This document shows, piece by piece, positions 16,279 through 24,929 of a DNA stretch of 64,000 nt. The stretch covers positions 1,075,712-1,139,711 of the forward strand of contig NZ_LGIQ01000005.1 of the NCBI RefSeq assembly GCF_001187725.1. Reading direction: 5' to 3'. This stretch comes from Brevibacillus reuszeri. Lineage in GTDB: Bacteria > Bacillota > Bacilli > Brevibacillales > Brevibacillaceae. A program made the position numbers and the translations under genes. How positions within the stretch are numbered: the stretch's first letter is position 1; every line of letters begins with the position of its first letter. Under the pieces are notes generated by a model that worked only from the letters and a program-made list of their open reading frames with translations, had not been told where the DNA came from and searched no databases.

Positions 16279-16377
16279 CTCCTTTTCTTTCGTGTAGACA
16301 AAATTTTCTCAAGATAATATTATTTAGTCATGCTCCTAACAATCAAGAAGAATTATTCCAGAGACGGGGGTTTTTTT

Positions 16378-18012
16378 GTGAAAAGGTTCAAAAAGCTATC
16401 ATTTTGCGCTGTGCTGCTGACCAGTCTGGCCTTTGCTGGCTGTGGTACACCGCAAGCGGGCACAAATGGAGGAACGTCTACTGCCGAGCAGGGACAAGCA
16501 GCATCCAGCCCGCAGACCATGCAGGTGAACCTGAACACAGGTGAGCCGAACACGATCGACCCTGGACTGGCAGAAGATATCCCTTCGATGTCTGTTGCCC
16601 GGGCAGCATTTGATGGCCTCCTTCGCCTGAATGAAAAGGGCGAGCTGAAAGAGGCGGTCGCCGAAAAGTACGAGGTATCAGAGGATGGGCTCACCTACAC
16701 GTTCCATTTGCGCGATTCCAAATGGTCCAACGGTGATGCGGTAACCGCTCATGACTTTGAATACGCATGGAAACGTGTTCTCGATCCTGAAACCGCTTCC
16801 GGCTATGCGTACCAGCTGTACTATTTGAAAAATGGAGAAGCCTTTAACTCCAAGAAAGCAAAAGCAGAGGATGTTGGTGTAAAGGCAACGGACGACAAGA
16901 CACTTGTCGTAACCCTGGAGAACCCGGCGCCGTTCTTCCCGGAGCTGGTCGCATCGGTCACCTACTTCCCAGTGAACCAAAAGGTAGTAGAAGCGAGCAA
17001 AGACTGGGCTTCCAAACCCGAAACCTACATCGGAAACGGTCCGTTCGTGTTGAAAAAATGGGAGCATAAATCGGTCATTGAATTTGAAAAGAGCGATTCC
17101 TATTGGGATAATGCGACTGTCAAATTGTCCAAACTCACTGTCAACATGATTGAAGATGCAAACACAGAGCTGTCGATGTTTGAAAAAGGAGATCTGGACT
17201 GGGCAGGCTCACCACTTGGTGATTTGCCACTCGATGCACTCGATGCCCTGAAGGATTCAGGTAAAATGCAATCGCAGGCGACAGCAGGGACGTACTGGTA
17301 CATCTTTAACACGACTAAGAAGCCTTTTGACAACAAAAAAATTCGTGAGGCCTTTGCAACAGCCGTAAACCGTAAAGAAATTTCGGATAACGTCGTACCA
17401 TTTAAGAGTACGCCAGCAACAGGCATTTTGCCGCCAACCATGGCGCTCACTCCAGATGGCTACATCAAAGACGGTGATGTAGAGACAGCGAAAAAACTGC
17501 TCGCAGAAGGCATGAAGGAAGCAGGTCTGACTGAACTGCCAGAGCTGACGATCGCGTACAATACGACGGAAGTAAACCAGCGCATCGCAACCGTCATTCA
17601 GGATCAATGGAGAAAAGCGTTTGGAATTGAAGTAAAGCTGGTTAATAAAGAAAACAAGGTACACCGTGAACAGATGAAGGAAGGGAACTTCACGATTGGA
17701 CGTGCGAGCTGGATCGGCGATTTCAACGATCCGATCAACTTCCTCGAAGTGTTTAAAGGCGGCCTGAATACATCGAAATGGGAAAACAAAGAGTTTCTGG
17801 ACCTGCTCGCCCAATCTGCAAAAGAAGGCGATGCAGCCAAGCGAAAAGAAATTCTGAAAAAAGCAGATGCCATTGTCATGGATGAGATGCCAGCAATGCC
17901 AATCTACTATTTCACGTATGCATGGGTAAAACAGGACAGCGTTAAGGATGTAGTAGTAGACGCCCTCGGATTCATTGACTTCAAATACGCGTCCAACGAA
18001 AAAAAGAAATAA
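16378..18012 (+). CDS. Peptide ABC transporter substrate-binding lipoprotein (OppA family), orphan
   Basis: A 544-residue SBP_bac_5 protein starting at GTG 16378 (MKRFKKLSF after a GGGGG site) with lipobox LAFAGC, so anchored outside the membrane. Family features include LNTGEPNTIDP at the mature N-terminus, LTYTFHLRDSKWSNGDAVTAHDF and an IGNGPFVLKKWE segment. It should bind oligopeptides. No permease or ATPase genes adjoin it; a C26 amidotransferase gene follows 24 bases later. It may load a transporter encoded elsewhere, possibly the one at 43.9-49.6 kb, which is inference. Confidence 0.92.
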   Translation: MKRFKKLSFCAVLLTSLAFAGCGTPQAGTNGGTSTAEQGQAASSPQTMQVNLNTGEPNTIDPGLAEDIPSMSVARAAFDGLLRLNEKGELKEAVAEKYEVSEDGLTYTFHLRDSKWSNGDAVTAHDFEYAWKRVLDPETASGYAYQLYYLKNGEAFNSKKAKAEDVGVKATDDKTLVVTLENPAPFFPELVASVTYFPVNQKVVEASKDWASKPETYIGNGPFVLKKWEHKSVIEFEKSDSYWDNATVKLSKLTVNMIEDANTELSMFEKGDLDWAGSPLGDLPLDALDALKDSGKMQSQATAGTYWYIFNTTKKPFDNKKIREAFATAVNRKEISDNVVPFKSTPATGILPPTMALTPDGYIKDGDVETAKKLLAEGMKEAGLTELPELTIAYNTTEVNQRIATVIQDQWRKAFGIEVKLVNKENKVHREQMKEGNFTIGRASWIGDFNDPINFLEVFKGGLNTSKWENKEFLDLLAQSAKEGDAAKRKEILKKADAIVMDEMPAMPIYYFTYAWVKQDSVKDVVVDALGFIDFKYASNEKKK

Positions 18013-18036
18013 AGAATGGATGAGGGAGTGAATTGT

Positions 18037-18771
18037 GTGCGTCCGATTATTGGCGTAGCGTGTACGAAAATGTTTTTCCCTGGTAACAATCTGGACCAGT
18101 TCTTCTACGTAGGGTCAGGGTATATGGATGGAATTGCCCGCGCTGGCGGAATTCCTCTCATCCTGCCACTGCTCACCATACAGGAGGCGCCGTTTCGTCA
18201 GATGATCGAATCGCTGGACGGTTTGATTTTGACAGGCGGTGACGACCCGGCCCCTCACTTGTACGGTGAAGAACCGTTGCAGGGCTTGGGAGAGATTGAA
18301 TACGAGCGAGACCTGGCAGAGCTTGAGATCATCAAGCTGGCAATGGAGCTGAAAAAGCCGATGTTAGGTATTTGTCGTGGTATGCAAATCATGAACGTTG
18401 CTTGTGGCGGCACGCTCGTTCAGGATATTCCGAGACAGGTTCCAGGGGCATTGCAGCATGCGCAAAAAGGATCGCGCCAATATGGGGCACACAAGATCGT
18501 GCTGCAGCCGGGCTTCGTGGCTGATGCACTCGGCAAGACTGAAGTGCTGGTCAATACTTCTCATCATCAATCTGTAAAAGATGTGGCACCAAGCTTTAAA
18601 ATGACTGGATGCGCGGCTGACGGTGTGATCGAGGCGATCGAGAGCCTCGACGGGCTGCACGTAGGGTTGCAATGGCATCCAGAGCGTATGTGGGCGCATG
18701 ACAGCGACATGTTGAGGATCGCGGAGGCATTCATTGCCCGTGTCAAACAGCAGAAGCTGCAGGCGACCTAG
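18037..18771 (+). CDS. Gamma-glutamyl-gamma-aminobutyrate hydrolase family (C26) amidotransferase
   Basis: A class I glutamine-amidotransferase-like hydrolase of 244 residues. The nucleophile motif is GICRGMQIMNVACGG, the catalytic His-Glu is in GLQWHPE, and HHQSVK is typical of PuuD-like enzymes. GTG 18037 is preferred over ATG 18016 because GAGGGAG lies eight bases before it, giving the family's MRPIIGV start. Family members cleave gamma-glutamyl bonds. Proximity to the orphan peptide-binding protein suggests import and trimming of gamma-glutamyl peptides. Confidence 0.87.
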   Translation: MRPIIGVACTKMFFPGNNLDQFFYVGSGYMDGIARAGGIPLILPLLTIQEAPFRQMIESLDGLILTGGDDPAPHLYGEEPLQGLGEIEYERDLAELEIIKLAMELKKPMLGICRGMQIMNVACGGTLVQDIPRQVPGALQHAQKGSRQYGAHKIVLQPGFVADALGKTEVLVNTSHHQSVKDVAPSFKMTGCAADGVIEAIESLDGLHVGLQWHPERMWAHDSDMLRIAEAFIARVKQQKLQAT

Positions 18772-18803
18772 GCGGATAAATAGCGAATAGCGTAAAAGTG
18801 GAG

Positions 18804-18836
18804 AAACCGTTCTGTCATGAGCAGGACGGTTTTTTC
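18804..18836 (+). terminator. Terminator after the C26 gene
   Basis: ACCGTTCTG/CAGGACGGT with one mismatch, then TTTTTTCG. Confidence 0.8.
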
Positions 18837-18903
18837 GTCTTCTCAGCAACAGCCTGAGATTTTCGCGACTGTTCATGTATACTTGTGGAAAGAGGTGATT
18901 GAC

Positions 18904-19344
18904 ATGTTAAAAGTGGGAACGGAAGCTCCAGCATTTATAGCAACGAGCACCAAGGGACCGGTGGACCTCAAAAACTATTTGGGCAAGAACCACATTGTCC
19001 TGATTTTTTATCCGGGAGATGACACGCCTGTATGCACGAAGCAGCTGTGTGCCATCCAGGACAACTATGCCTCAATCGAGCAGGCTGACACGGTCGTGTT
19101 TGGAGTGAACCCGGGGGAAATGGGCAAGAAGCAGTCGTTTGCAGAGAGATTTGGTTATGACTTTCCGCTGATTGTGGATTCCAATGAATCCATTCGCTCC
19201 GCATATGATGTGGGCAAAATTTTTGGTCTGTTCTTTCAACAGCGCATCGTTTATATCATTGGAAAAGACAAGAAAATCATGTATGCGAAAAAGGGGAATC
19301 CACCTGTTTCGGAGCTTCTTTCCGTGATCGCACAGTATTCCTGA
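18904..19344 (+). CDS. Peroxiredoxin (AhpC/TSA, BCP-like)
   Basis: Thioredoxin-fold peroxidase of 146 residues. The peroxidatic site is PGDDTPVCTKQLC, with the peroxidatic Cys in T-P-V-C-T and a second Cys five residues later in the BCP pattern. It reduces H2O2 or organic hydroperoxides using thioredoxin. ATG 18904 follows AGAGGTGA; the longer frame begins in the upstream terminator and is rejected. It stands alone before dinB. Confidence 0.88.
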   Translation: MLKVGTEAPAFIATSTKGPVDLKNYLGKNHIVLIFYPGDDTPVCTKQLCAIQDNYASIEQADTVVFGVNPGEMGKKQSFAERFGYDFPLIVDSNESIRSAYDVGKIFGLFFQQRIVYIIGKDKKIMYAKKGNPPVSELLSVIAQYS

Positions 19345-19376
19345 AAAAACAAGCTCAGCCGAGGCAGATCCATCGC

Positions 19377-19405
19377 TTGCAACCATGGCGAAAAACAGGG
19401 ATAAT
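19377..19405 (+). promoter_or_regulatory. SigA promoter of dinB
   Basis: TTGCAA at 19377, 17-bp spacer, GATAAT at 19400-19405. It is directly followed by a LexA-type box over the expected start site. Confidence 0.65.
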
Positions 19406-19412
19406 ACAAATG

Positions 19413-19426
19413 AGAATGTATGTTTG
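19413..19426 (+). promoter_or_regulatory. LexA/DinR box of dinB
   Basis: AGAATGTATGTTTG matches 12 of 14 positions of the Gram-positive SOS box CGAACRNRYGTTYG. It lies within a few bases downstream of the predicted promoter, a repressing position, and before a DNA polymerase IV gene. Confidence 0.65.
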
Positions 19427-19439
19427 GTGGTTATCCGAC

Positions 19440-20492
19440 ATGAGAAAAATCCTTCACATGGATATTGACGCCTTTTTCGCAAGTGTAGAACAACTGGATC
19501 GACCGGAATTGCGGGGTAAACCGATTATTGTGGGAGGCACGGGAAACCGTGGCGTTGTCTCTACCTGTAGCTACGAGGCACGTAAATTCGGTGTCCGTTC
19601 GGCTATGCCCATTGCGATGGCGCGAAAAAAATGTCCACAAGGTGTTTATTTGCCCGTTCGTTACAGTCGCTATATAGAAAAATCTGCCGAGGTCCGAGAG
19701 ATTTTTTCGGCCTACGCAGAGCGTTATCAAACAGTTGGATTGGACGAGGCGTATTTGGACGTCTCTCATTACGACAATGCGGTTCCTGTCGCTCGTGAAA
19801 TAAAACGGCGGGTCAAGCGGGAGACTGGGCTGACCTGCAGTATTGGACTTTCGTATAATATGTCACTAGCCAAAATTGCCAGTGACCTGAAAAAACCGGA
19901 TGCTTTTGTGATTATTCGCCCGGAGCAAGCGCTAGAGGTACTTCGAACACTCCCGATTGGCACACTGCACGGAGTCGGGAAAAAGTCGCAGGAGGTGCTC
20001 GCCAAGAAAGGGATTGTGACGGTAGAGGATTTTTGGCAGCTTTCATTGGATGAGGTAGTCGGCTTGTTCGGCAAGTTCGGAAAATCGCTCTACCATCGTG
20101 CACGTGGAGAAGATAGCCGGGAGATCGAAATGGATCGTACGCCTAAATCGACGAGCCGGGAAACGACGTTGCCGTTTGATCTGTATGATCGGGAATCGAT
20201 TGAGCCGATTGCTACTTCACTGCTCCGCGAGGTAGAGGAGGACGTCCGCCAAGAAGGGGTAGAGCCGCAAACCATTACGTTGAAGATCAAGTACGCGGAT
20301 TTTACCCAGCGGACCAAGCAGCATAAAGCCATGGCAGGAGCGAATTGGCAGGATCTGCTGGATGATCTGCTCGATGCCTTTGATTATTCTGCCGGGGTAA
20401 GGCTGGTCGGAGTTGGCTTTTCCAATTTTGCTGATCAACAGGTAGAGCGTTATGAGCAGCTTACGATGTTTTCGTGGAAGCTGCGGCAATAG
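19440..20492 (+). CDS. dinB: DNA polymerase IV (Y-family)
   Basis: A translesion polymerase of 350 residues starting at ATG 19440 with the family's MRKILHMDIDAFFASVEQ opening. Catalytic carboxylates are in MDIDAFF and GLDEAYLDVS; helix-hairpin-helix DNA contacts follow (LHGVGKKSQEVLAKKGI), then the little-finger domain. A SOS-type operator and promoter precede it, supporting DNA-damage induction. The in-frame upstream start at 19377 would run through the promoter and is rejected. Confidence 0.94.
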   Translation: MRKILHMDIDAFFASVEQLDRPELRGKPIIVGGTGNRGVVSTCSYEARKFGVRSAMPIAMARKKCPQGVYLPVRYSRYIEKSAEVREIFSAYAERYQTVGLDEAYLDVSHYDNAVPVAREIKRRVKRETGLTCSIGLSYNMSLAKIASDLKKPDAFVIIRPEQALEVLRTLPIGTLHGVGKKSQEVLAKKGIVTVEDFWQLSLDEVVGLFGKFGKSLYHRARGEDSREIEMDRTPKSTSRETTLPFDLYDRESIEPIATSLLREVEEDVRQEGVEPQTITLKIKYADFTQRTKQHKAMAGANWQDLLDDLLDAFDYSAGVRLVGVGFSNFADQQVERYEQLTMFSWKLRQ

Positions 20493-20503
20493 GAGGGAGA
20501 GCG

Positions 20504-20695
20504 ATGGAGGAAGCAGGTGCGTTTCATTGCTGTGCGACCTGTATTCATTTTCGCGTGGAAAAAGGGATGAGCGGGGTCAGCTATCGCTGCTCGCGTCTTA
20601 CGTACGAGACACGTCCTGATTATCGCTTCCAATGCTGGACTCCGACAGAACGAGTCAAGCGGCTGATGGAGGCGAGACAGAAGCGAGCAGAATAA
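20504..20695 (+). CDS. Small Cys-rich (putative zinc-binding) protein
   Basis: 63 residues after a strong AGGAGGGAG site, 11 bases past dinB, so probably in its transcript. Cysteines CCATC, then YRCS and FQCWTP, form a likely C-x2-C ... C ... C zinc knuckle. I do not recognise a named family. A terminator follows. Confidence 0.72.
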   Translation: MEEAGAFHCCATCIHFRVEKGMSGVSYRCSRLTYETRPDYRFQCWTPTERVKRLMEARQKRAE

Positions 20696-20715
20696 ATGAA
20701 TCTATGAATAAACAG

Positions 20716-20755
20716 CAGCACCCCCTTGCCGACGAGCGCAAAGGGGTGCTGTTTT
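20716..20755. terminator. Bidirectional terminator
   Basis: CAGCACCCC/GGGGTGCTG stem followed by TTTTAC, between convergent genes. Its outer edge overlaps the end of the broken GNAT gene. Confidence 0.82.
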
Positions 20756-21162
20756 ACATACTTGGTTTCCTATCGAGAATCATCACTTCTTCAGCCCCAT
20801 CCATCTCTTTGCTTGCATAAAAGCCCATTCTTGCGTAAAGGCCGCGAGCATGCTCGTTCTCAGGATGAATACTGAGATAAATTCGATTGCAGGCGTAGCG
20901 GATACCCTCTTCCCTGATGTCTGCCATCAATCATGAAGCGGTCCAACCAGACTTGGCCGTTCTCTAAATCGACACCGTGAATGGCATAACCGACCGCCGT
21001 ATCGCCATCATACAATCCGACGGAGATCCATTCAGTCTCAAAGCCGGATTGTGCAAGCGAATAGGAATTATTCTCTACAAAAGACGTTTGGTTCTCGTTG
21101 ACAGCCAGCATGGCAATTTGCCGCCAGTTGTCTCTTGTGATCGGACGCAGGTTTAATTTCAA
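20754..21162 (-). pseudogene. GNAT N-acetyltransferase broken by internal deletion and frameshift
   Basis: The first frame (from 21162) encodes a normal GNAT N-terminus to the acetyl-CoA loop (WLDRFMIDGRHQGRGY) and then runs into a stop. A second frame, overlapping it, continues the fold: MADIREEGIRYACNRIYLS, then HPENEHARGLYARMGFYAS and a final MILDRKPSM before the stop at 20754-20756. The residues normally between the Q-x-x-G-x-G loop and the following helix are missing, which points to a small deletion rather than a single base-calling error. The start overlaps the MFS stop (ATGA), so it was the last gene of the tetR-MFS operon. Confidence 0.8.
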
Positions 21163-22376
21163 AATTTCAGCTCGCTTTCTTTGCGCGAGATACGAACGGT
21201 TTTGCTTGCTCGCAATTGAACAAATAGCAGAATGCCAAAACCGAGCACAGCTGCTGCTACGACAGGAATGGCACTGGACACTGGCAACAGATCCGTCAAA
21301 ATTCCGCCAAGCAATGGACCTGCTACCATGCCGACACCATGGAACATGTTAAAGAGCGAATACGCGGTACCATAAGCCCCGCTACCGCCTTCGTCAATGA
21401 TTCCGCCTAATGTGGCAAGTGTCGGCGACAGAGTGAAGCCTACGCCTGCGCCAACGAGTGCCATGGCGATGGCTGCTTGCCAAAGCGATCCAGACCATAC
21501 GAGGAAAGGCATGAAGATTGCTAGTGCGAGAATGCCGGCAAACATGAGTTTGTACGGATTATAGCGGCTGGAGAGCGAGCCTGCTACAGGAGCTATCATC
21601 CCGTATGCCAGAGTCATCACAGCAAATAAGAGACCAATTGTGGTTGGCGTGGTTCCCAGCTTTTCCGTAAAGAAGAGAGGGAGAGTCGGCTCCAGCAAGC
21701 AGAGGGATACTTCTGCCAAGAGCACGATCCCGGCAATAAAGACGACCTGCGGATTGCGGATAAAGCCACCCATCTCCAACTTTTTGCTGGCAGTCCGATT
21801 GGTTTCTTCTTTTAAAAACAAGAAAACTAGAACGATGTTGAGTAATGTAAATGCCGCAGCGGCGAGAAATGGCATCCGGTGGTCACTAATCTCAAACAGC
21901 CAGCCGCCAATGGGAGCTCCAAGCAGGGTACCAGTAGAAATGGCAGTCAAAGCCGTACCCATGACGGCTCCACGTTTTTGCGGAGGAAACAGGTCAGCGA
22001 GCAAGGCAAGAGCAGTAGGCCACGTCGCTGCTGCCGAGATCCCCTGTACAAATCGTGCAGTAATCAAAAGCGTCATGGACTCGGAGAAAGCAAACAGGAG
22101 CGTAGAGGCAGCGAGTCCAAGCAAACCGATCAAAAGCATGATGCGTCTGCCGATCCGGTCAGAGATCGGGCCGAAAATCGGAGTGGCCACGAGCATGGCA
22201 ACCGCATAGCTGCTAAATAGGACCCCCATCATCGTAGAAGAAGGCTTCAGTGTTTCCGAAAAATAAGGAACAATCGGAATCAACAAGCTGTACAATAGCA
22301 TGTCGATAAATAAAATCAGAATGACGAACAGAAGACCTGTTCGTTGTGGTTTTGTCATTTGTGTGAAGAACGACAT
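21159..22376 (-). CDS. MFS drug/proton antiporter
   Basis: A 12-helix major facilitator of 405 residues with the drug-efflux motifs GPISDRIGRR (motif A) and an antiporter-type motif C (GTLLGAPIGGWL). ATG 22376 follows GAGGTG; a GTG three codons earlier overlaps the ribosome site. The tetR-type gene lies 70 bases upstream on the same strand, and the gap carries a copy of the tetR operator candidate. Substrate unknown; a multidrug or toxic-metabolite pump is likely. Confidence 0.9.
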   Translation of the reverse strand: MSFFTQMTKPQRTGLLFVILILFIDMLLYSLLIPIVPYFSETLKPSSTMMGVLFSSYAVAMLVATPIFGPISDRIGRRIMLLIGLLGLAASTLLFAFSESMTLLITARFVQGISAAATWPTALALLADLFPPQKRGAVMGTALTAISTGTLLGAPIGGWLFEISDHRMPFLAAAAFTLLNIVLVFLFLKEETNRTASKKLEMGGFIRNPQVVFIAGIVLLAEVSLCLLEPTLPLFFTEKLGTTPTTIGLLFAVMTLAYGMIAPVAGSLSSRYNPYKLMFAGILALAIFMPFLVWSGSLWQAAIAMALVGAGVGFTLSPTLATLGGIIDEGGSGAYGTAYSLFNMFHGVGMVAGPLLGGILTDLLPVSSAIPVVAAAVLGFGILLFVQLRASKTVRISRKESELKF

Positions 22377-22396
22377 GGTGAACACCTCATAACTGT

Positions 22397-22413
22397 GAAA
22401 ACTATTTTTGTTT
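22397..22413. promoter_or_regulatory. Candidate TetR operator, MFS copy
   Basis: GAAAACTATTTTTGTTT matches the reverse strand of 23054-23070 at 16 of 17 positions. It lies between the regulator and pump genes, just upstream of the pump's ribosome site. Confidence 0.5.
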
Positions 22414-22446
22414 TATTGGTTTTATTAAAAAAAGGGAATAAAAGGG

Positions 22447-23019
22447 TTACCTTTTATCCACTGGTACCAGCCCGAACAAAAGCACATCGACAATGGCAGA
22501 AAGGGCTTGCGACACGGTAATTTGATTTTGCATGTAAAAACGTTGGTCAAGCGTCGAGTTTACGGCATCGATGATCAGCTTCATCAGGAGTGTGACGTTC
22601 ATATTCACAATCTGACCTTCGCGAATTCCCTGCTCGATAAGCTCACGCAGTGTTTGCCAATCGTCTGACAGAGACGAGTCGACCATGACCCATTGCTCAG
22701 GGTAATAGCGCTTCATCTGTTCAAGTACACGTAAATCGTATAACTCATAATGTGTAGGTAAAACCATCATGACCCCTTTGATCTTATCGATGAGAGAGAG
22801 AGAGTCGTCATCAATGATTTGCTGAGCTTTTTCATCGCCTTCTGCAAATGTTTGCTTAATGATTGCTTCTAAAATTTCAACCTTGGATGAGAAGTGCTCA
22901 TACAGTGTGCGCTTGCTGATTCCGAGTCGGTGAGCCAAATCATCCATAGAAAATTTCATGCCCTTGTCTCTGATCTCTTCAATAAAACCTTTCATGATCC
23001 GGTCTTTTATGTCAATCAA
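22447..23019 (-). CDS. TetR/AcrR-family regulator
   Basis: This regulator of 190 residues has an N-terminal helix-turn-helix (FSMDDLAHRLGISKRTLYEHFSSK, residues about 23-46) and a ligand-binding C-terminal half. The start is uncertain: TTG 23019 follows GGGGG with very short spacing, and ATG 22995 has no clear site. It likely represses its own operon and the MFS gene downstream through the repeats seen in both upstream regions. Confidence 0.88.
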   Translation of the reverse strand: MIDIKDRIMKGFIEEIRDKGMKFSMDDLAHRLGISKRTLYEHFSSKVEILEAIIKQTFAEGDEKAQQIIDDDSLSLIDKIKGVMMVLPTHYELYDLRVLEQMKRYYPEQWVMVDSSLSDDWQTLRELIEQGIREGQIVNMNVTLLMKLIIDAVNSTLDQRFYMQNQITVSQALSAIVDVLLFGLVPVDKR

Positions 23020-23028
23020 CCCCCTGAC

Positions 23029-23070
23029 AAAACTACTTGAGGGAAAACTGTTTAAACAAAAGTAGTTTTC
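23029..23070. promoter_or_regulatory. Inverted-repeat operator upstream of tetR-type gene
   Basis: AAAACTACTT and AAGTAGTTTT form a perfect 10-bp inverted repeat, with GTTTAAAC between them. The right-hand site is repeated almost exactly upstream of the pump gene. Confidence 0.55.
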
Positions 23071-23131
23071 TTAGTATCTCCATTTTACTCAAACGGTTTG
23101 CCGAACGCAAGGGGCCTCTGTGCTTTTTCTT

Positions 23132-23161
23132 TTGCAACAGAGTGGTCGATTATGGTATAGT
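23132..23161 (+). promoter_or_regulatory. SigA promoter of the yqeG operon
   Basis: TTGCAA at 23132, 18-bp spacer, TATAGT at 23156-23161, about 50 bases before the yqeG start. Confidence 0.55.
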
Positions 23162-23210
23162 AGGTGCCGAAATCGCGGTTGATTGCTTCACATCATTTGG
23201 AGGTGCCCCC

Positions 23211-23735
23211 GTGTTTTTAAAGAAGCTGATGCCCAGTCAGTTCGTGGATTCGATCCACCATATCGATATAGATCAATTGAAGCGAAATAAGGTACGGGCC
23301 ATCATTACAGACCTTGACAATACCTTGGTTGAATGGGACAGGCCGCTGGCCACCCCCGAGGTAGAAAACTGGCTAAAACGCTTGCAAGAAGCGGAAATTC
23401 AGGTAACGGTAGTCTCTAACAACAACAAGGAACGTGTGGACCGTTTCTGTTCACCTCTCGATATCGAATTTATTTGCTCGGCTCGTAAGCCTACGAACCG
23501 GGCTTTCCTGCAAGCGGTACGGCAAATGAATGTAACGATTGCCGAGACCGTTGTTATTGGCGATCAATTGTTTACAGATGTGCTGGGCGGAAACCGGCTC
23601 GGGTTCCATACCATCTTGGTAGTACCTGTAGCCCAAACGGACGGTTTCTGGACGCGTTTCAATCGGCAGTTGGAGCGTGTGGCCCTTAATTGGATGGAGC
23701 GGAAAGGAATGGTTTCGTGGAGGAGAAAAGCATGA
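23211..23735 (+). CDS. yqeG: YqeG-family HAD-IIIA phosphatase
   Basis: A haloacid-dehalogenase phosphatase of 174 residues. The nucleophile motif is DLDNTLVEWD, motif II is VVSNNNKERVD and motif IV is VIGDQLFTDVLGG. GTG 23211 follows GGAGGTG and gives the family's length; the upstream extension is rejected. It opens the conserved yqe operon and its stop overlaps the yqeH start (ATGA). Its physiological substrate is unsettled; related mitochondrial proteins dephosphorylate phosphatidylglycerophosphate. Confidence 0.93.
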   Translation: MFLKKLMPSQFVDSIHHIDIDQLKRNKVRAIITDLDNTLVEWDRPLATPEVENWLKRLQEAEIQVTVVSNNNKERVDRFCSPLDIEFICSARKPTNRAFLQAVRQMNVTIAETVVIGDQLFTDVLGGNRLGFHTILVVPVAQTDGFWTRFNRQLERVALNWMERKGMVSWRRKA

Positions 23736-24853
23736 CAGAACAAACGTCTGGTTCCTGCGCCGGCTGTGGGATCACGATTCAGACGGAGGATGCGAAACGG
23801 CCAGGCTATGCCCCGGCGTCTGCGCTCGGTAGAAAAGTCGTGATTTGCCAGCGCTGCTATCGCATCAAGCATTATAATGAAGTGGCGCCTGTAGGAATGG
23901 GCGACGATGATTTCCTGCGGATTTTGGATGGAATCGGATCGACTGAATCTCTGGTGGTTATGGTTGTTGATATTTTTGACTTCCAGGGGTCATGGCTGAG
24001 AGGCTTGCCTCGTTTTGTCGGAAAAAATCCCATCCTGCTCGTCGGAAACAAAGTCGATTTGCTTCCGCGCAACATCAATTTGAATCGCGTGCGCAACTGG
24101 ATGCAGCACGAAGCAAAAGAACGCGGCTTGCGTCCAGAAGACGTCGTGTTGATCAGCGCCGCAAAAGGCGATCACATCGATGAACTGCTGAACCGGATCG
24201 GCGAGCTGCGCAAAGGGCGAGATGTTTATATCGTAGGAGTTACCAACGTAGGCAAGTCAACGATGATTAATCGGATTTTGCATGATTACGGCTCTACGGA
24301 TATGGAAATTACTACATCGCCGTTTCCAGGAACGACTCTCGACAAGATTGAGATCCCACTGGAAGACGGTCGTTCCATTTTTGATACACCTGGAATTATT
24401 AACCGTGATCAGATCGGACATATGGTTTCTCCAGCTGACCTGCGAAAAATTACGCCAAGAAGTCGAATCAATTCCAAGGTATATCAATTAGATGATGGTC
24501 AATCGCTCTTTTTGGGTGGGCTTGCACGAATTGATTTTGTTCGTGGACCGCGTCAGCCCCTCGTTGTTTATGTTGACAATGATCTGTACATCCATCGGAC
24601 GAAGCTGGAAAAAGCAGATGAAGTGCTGGCTAAGCATCACGGAACCCTTCTTGTGCCTCCAACGGGAGAAGAAGCGGTCAAAGCATTGCCTCCATTCGCC
24701 AAGCATTCCTTCAAAATTAAACCGACCGAGACGACAACCGATATTGTAATTTCCGGCTTGGGCTGGGTCAGTCTCCAAGGAAAGCATGAAGCGAGCATTG
24801 TGGTTCATGCGCCGAAGGGTGTCAGTGTCGGGATGCGCAAAGGGCTGATCTAG
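23732..24853 (+). CDS. yqeH: YqeH circularly permuted GTPase, 30S biogenesis
   Basis: A protein of 373 residues beginning with a treble-clef zinc finger (CAGCG...CQRCYR) and then GTPase motifs in permuted order: G4 NKVD, G5 SAAKG, G1 [10 protein letters not shown]3 DTPG. YqeH is needed for 30S ribosome assembly in Bacillus. ATG 23732 follows GGAGGAG inside the end of yqeG, so the two are translationally coupled. Confidence 0.95.
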   Translation: MTEQTSGSCAGCGITIQTEDAKRPGYAPASALGRKVVICQRCYRIKHYNEVAPVGMGDDDFLRILDGIGSTESLVVMVVDIFDFQGSWLRGLPRFVGKNPILLVGNKVDLLPRNINLNRVRNWMQHEAKERGLRPEDVVLISAAKGDHIDELLNRIGELRKGRDVYIVGVTNVGKSTMINRILHDYGSTDMEITTSPFPGTTLDKIEIPLEDGRSIFDTPGIINRDQIGHMVSPADLRKITPRSRINSKVYQLDDGQSLFLGGLARIDFVRGPRQPLVVYVDNDLYIHRTKLEKADEVLAKHHGTLLVPPTGEEAVKALPPFAKHSFKIKPTETTTDIVISGLGWVSLQGKHEASIVVHAPKGVSVGMRKGLI

Positions 24854-24929
24854 TCGCAATTCGAAGAAGAAAAATAGCACCTTTTTTCCGTGCCATACGC
24901 TAGAGAGACATAACGGGGAGGATATCTTC

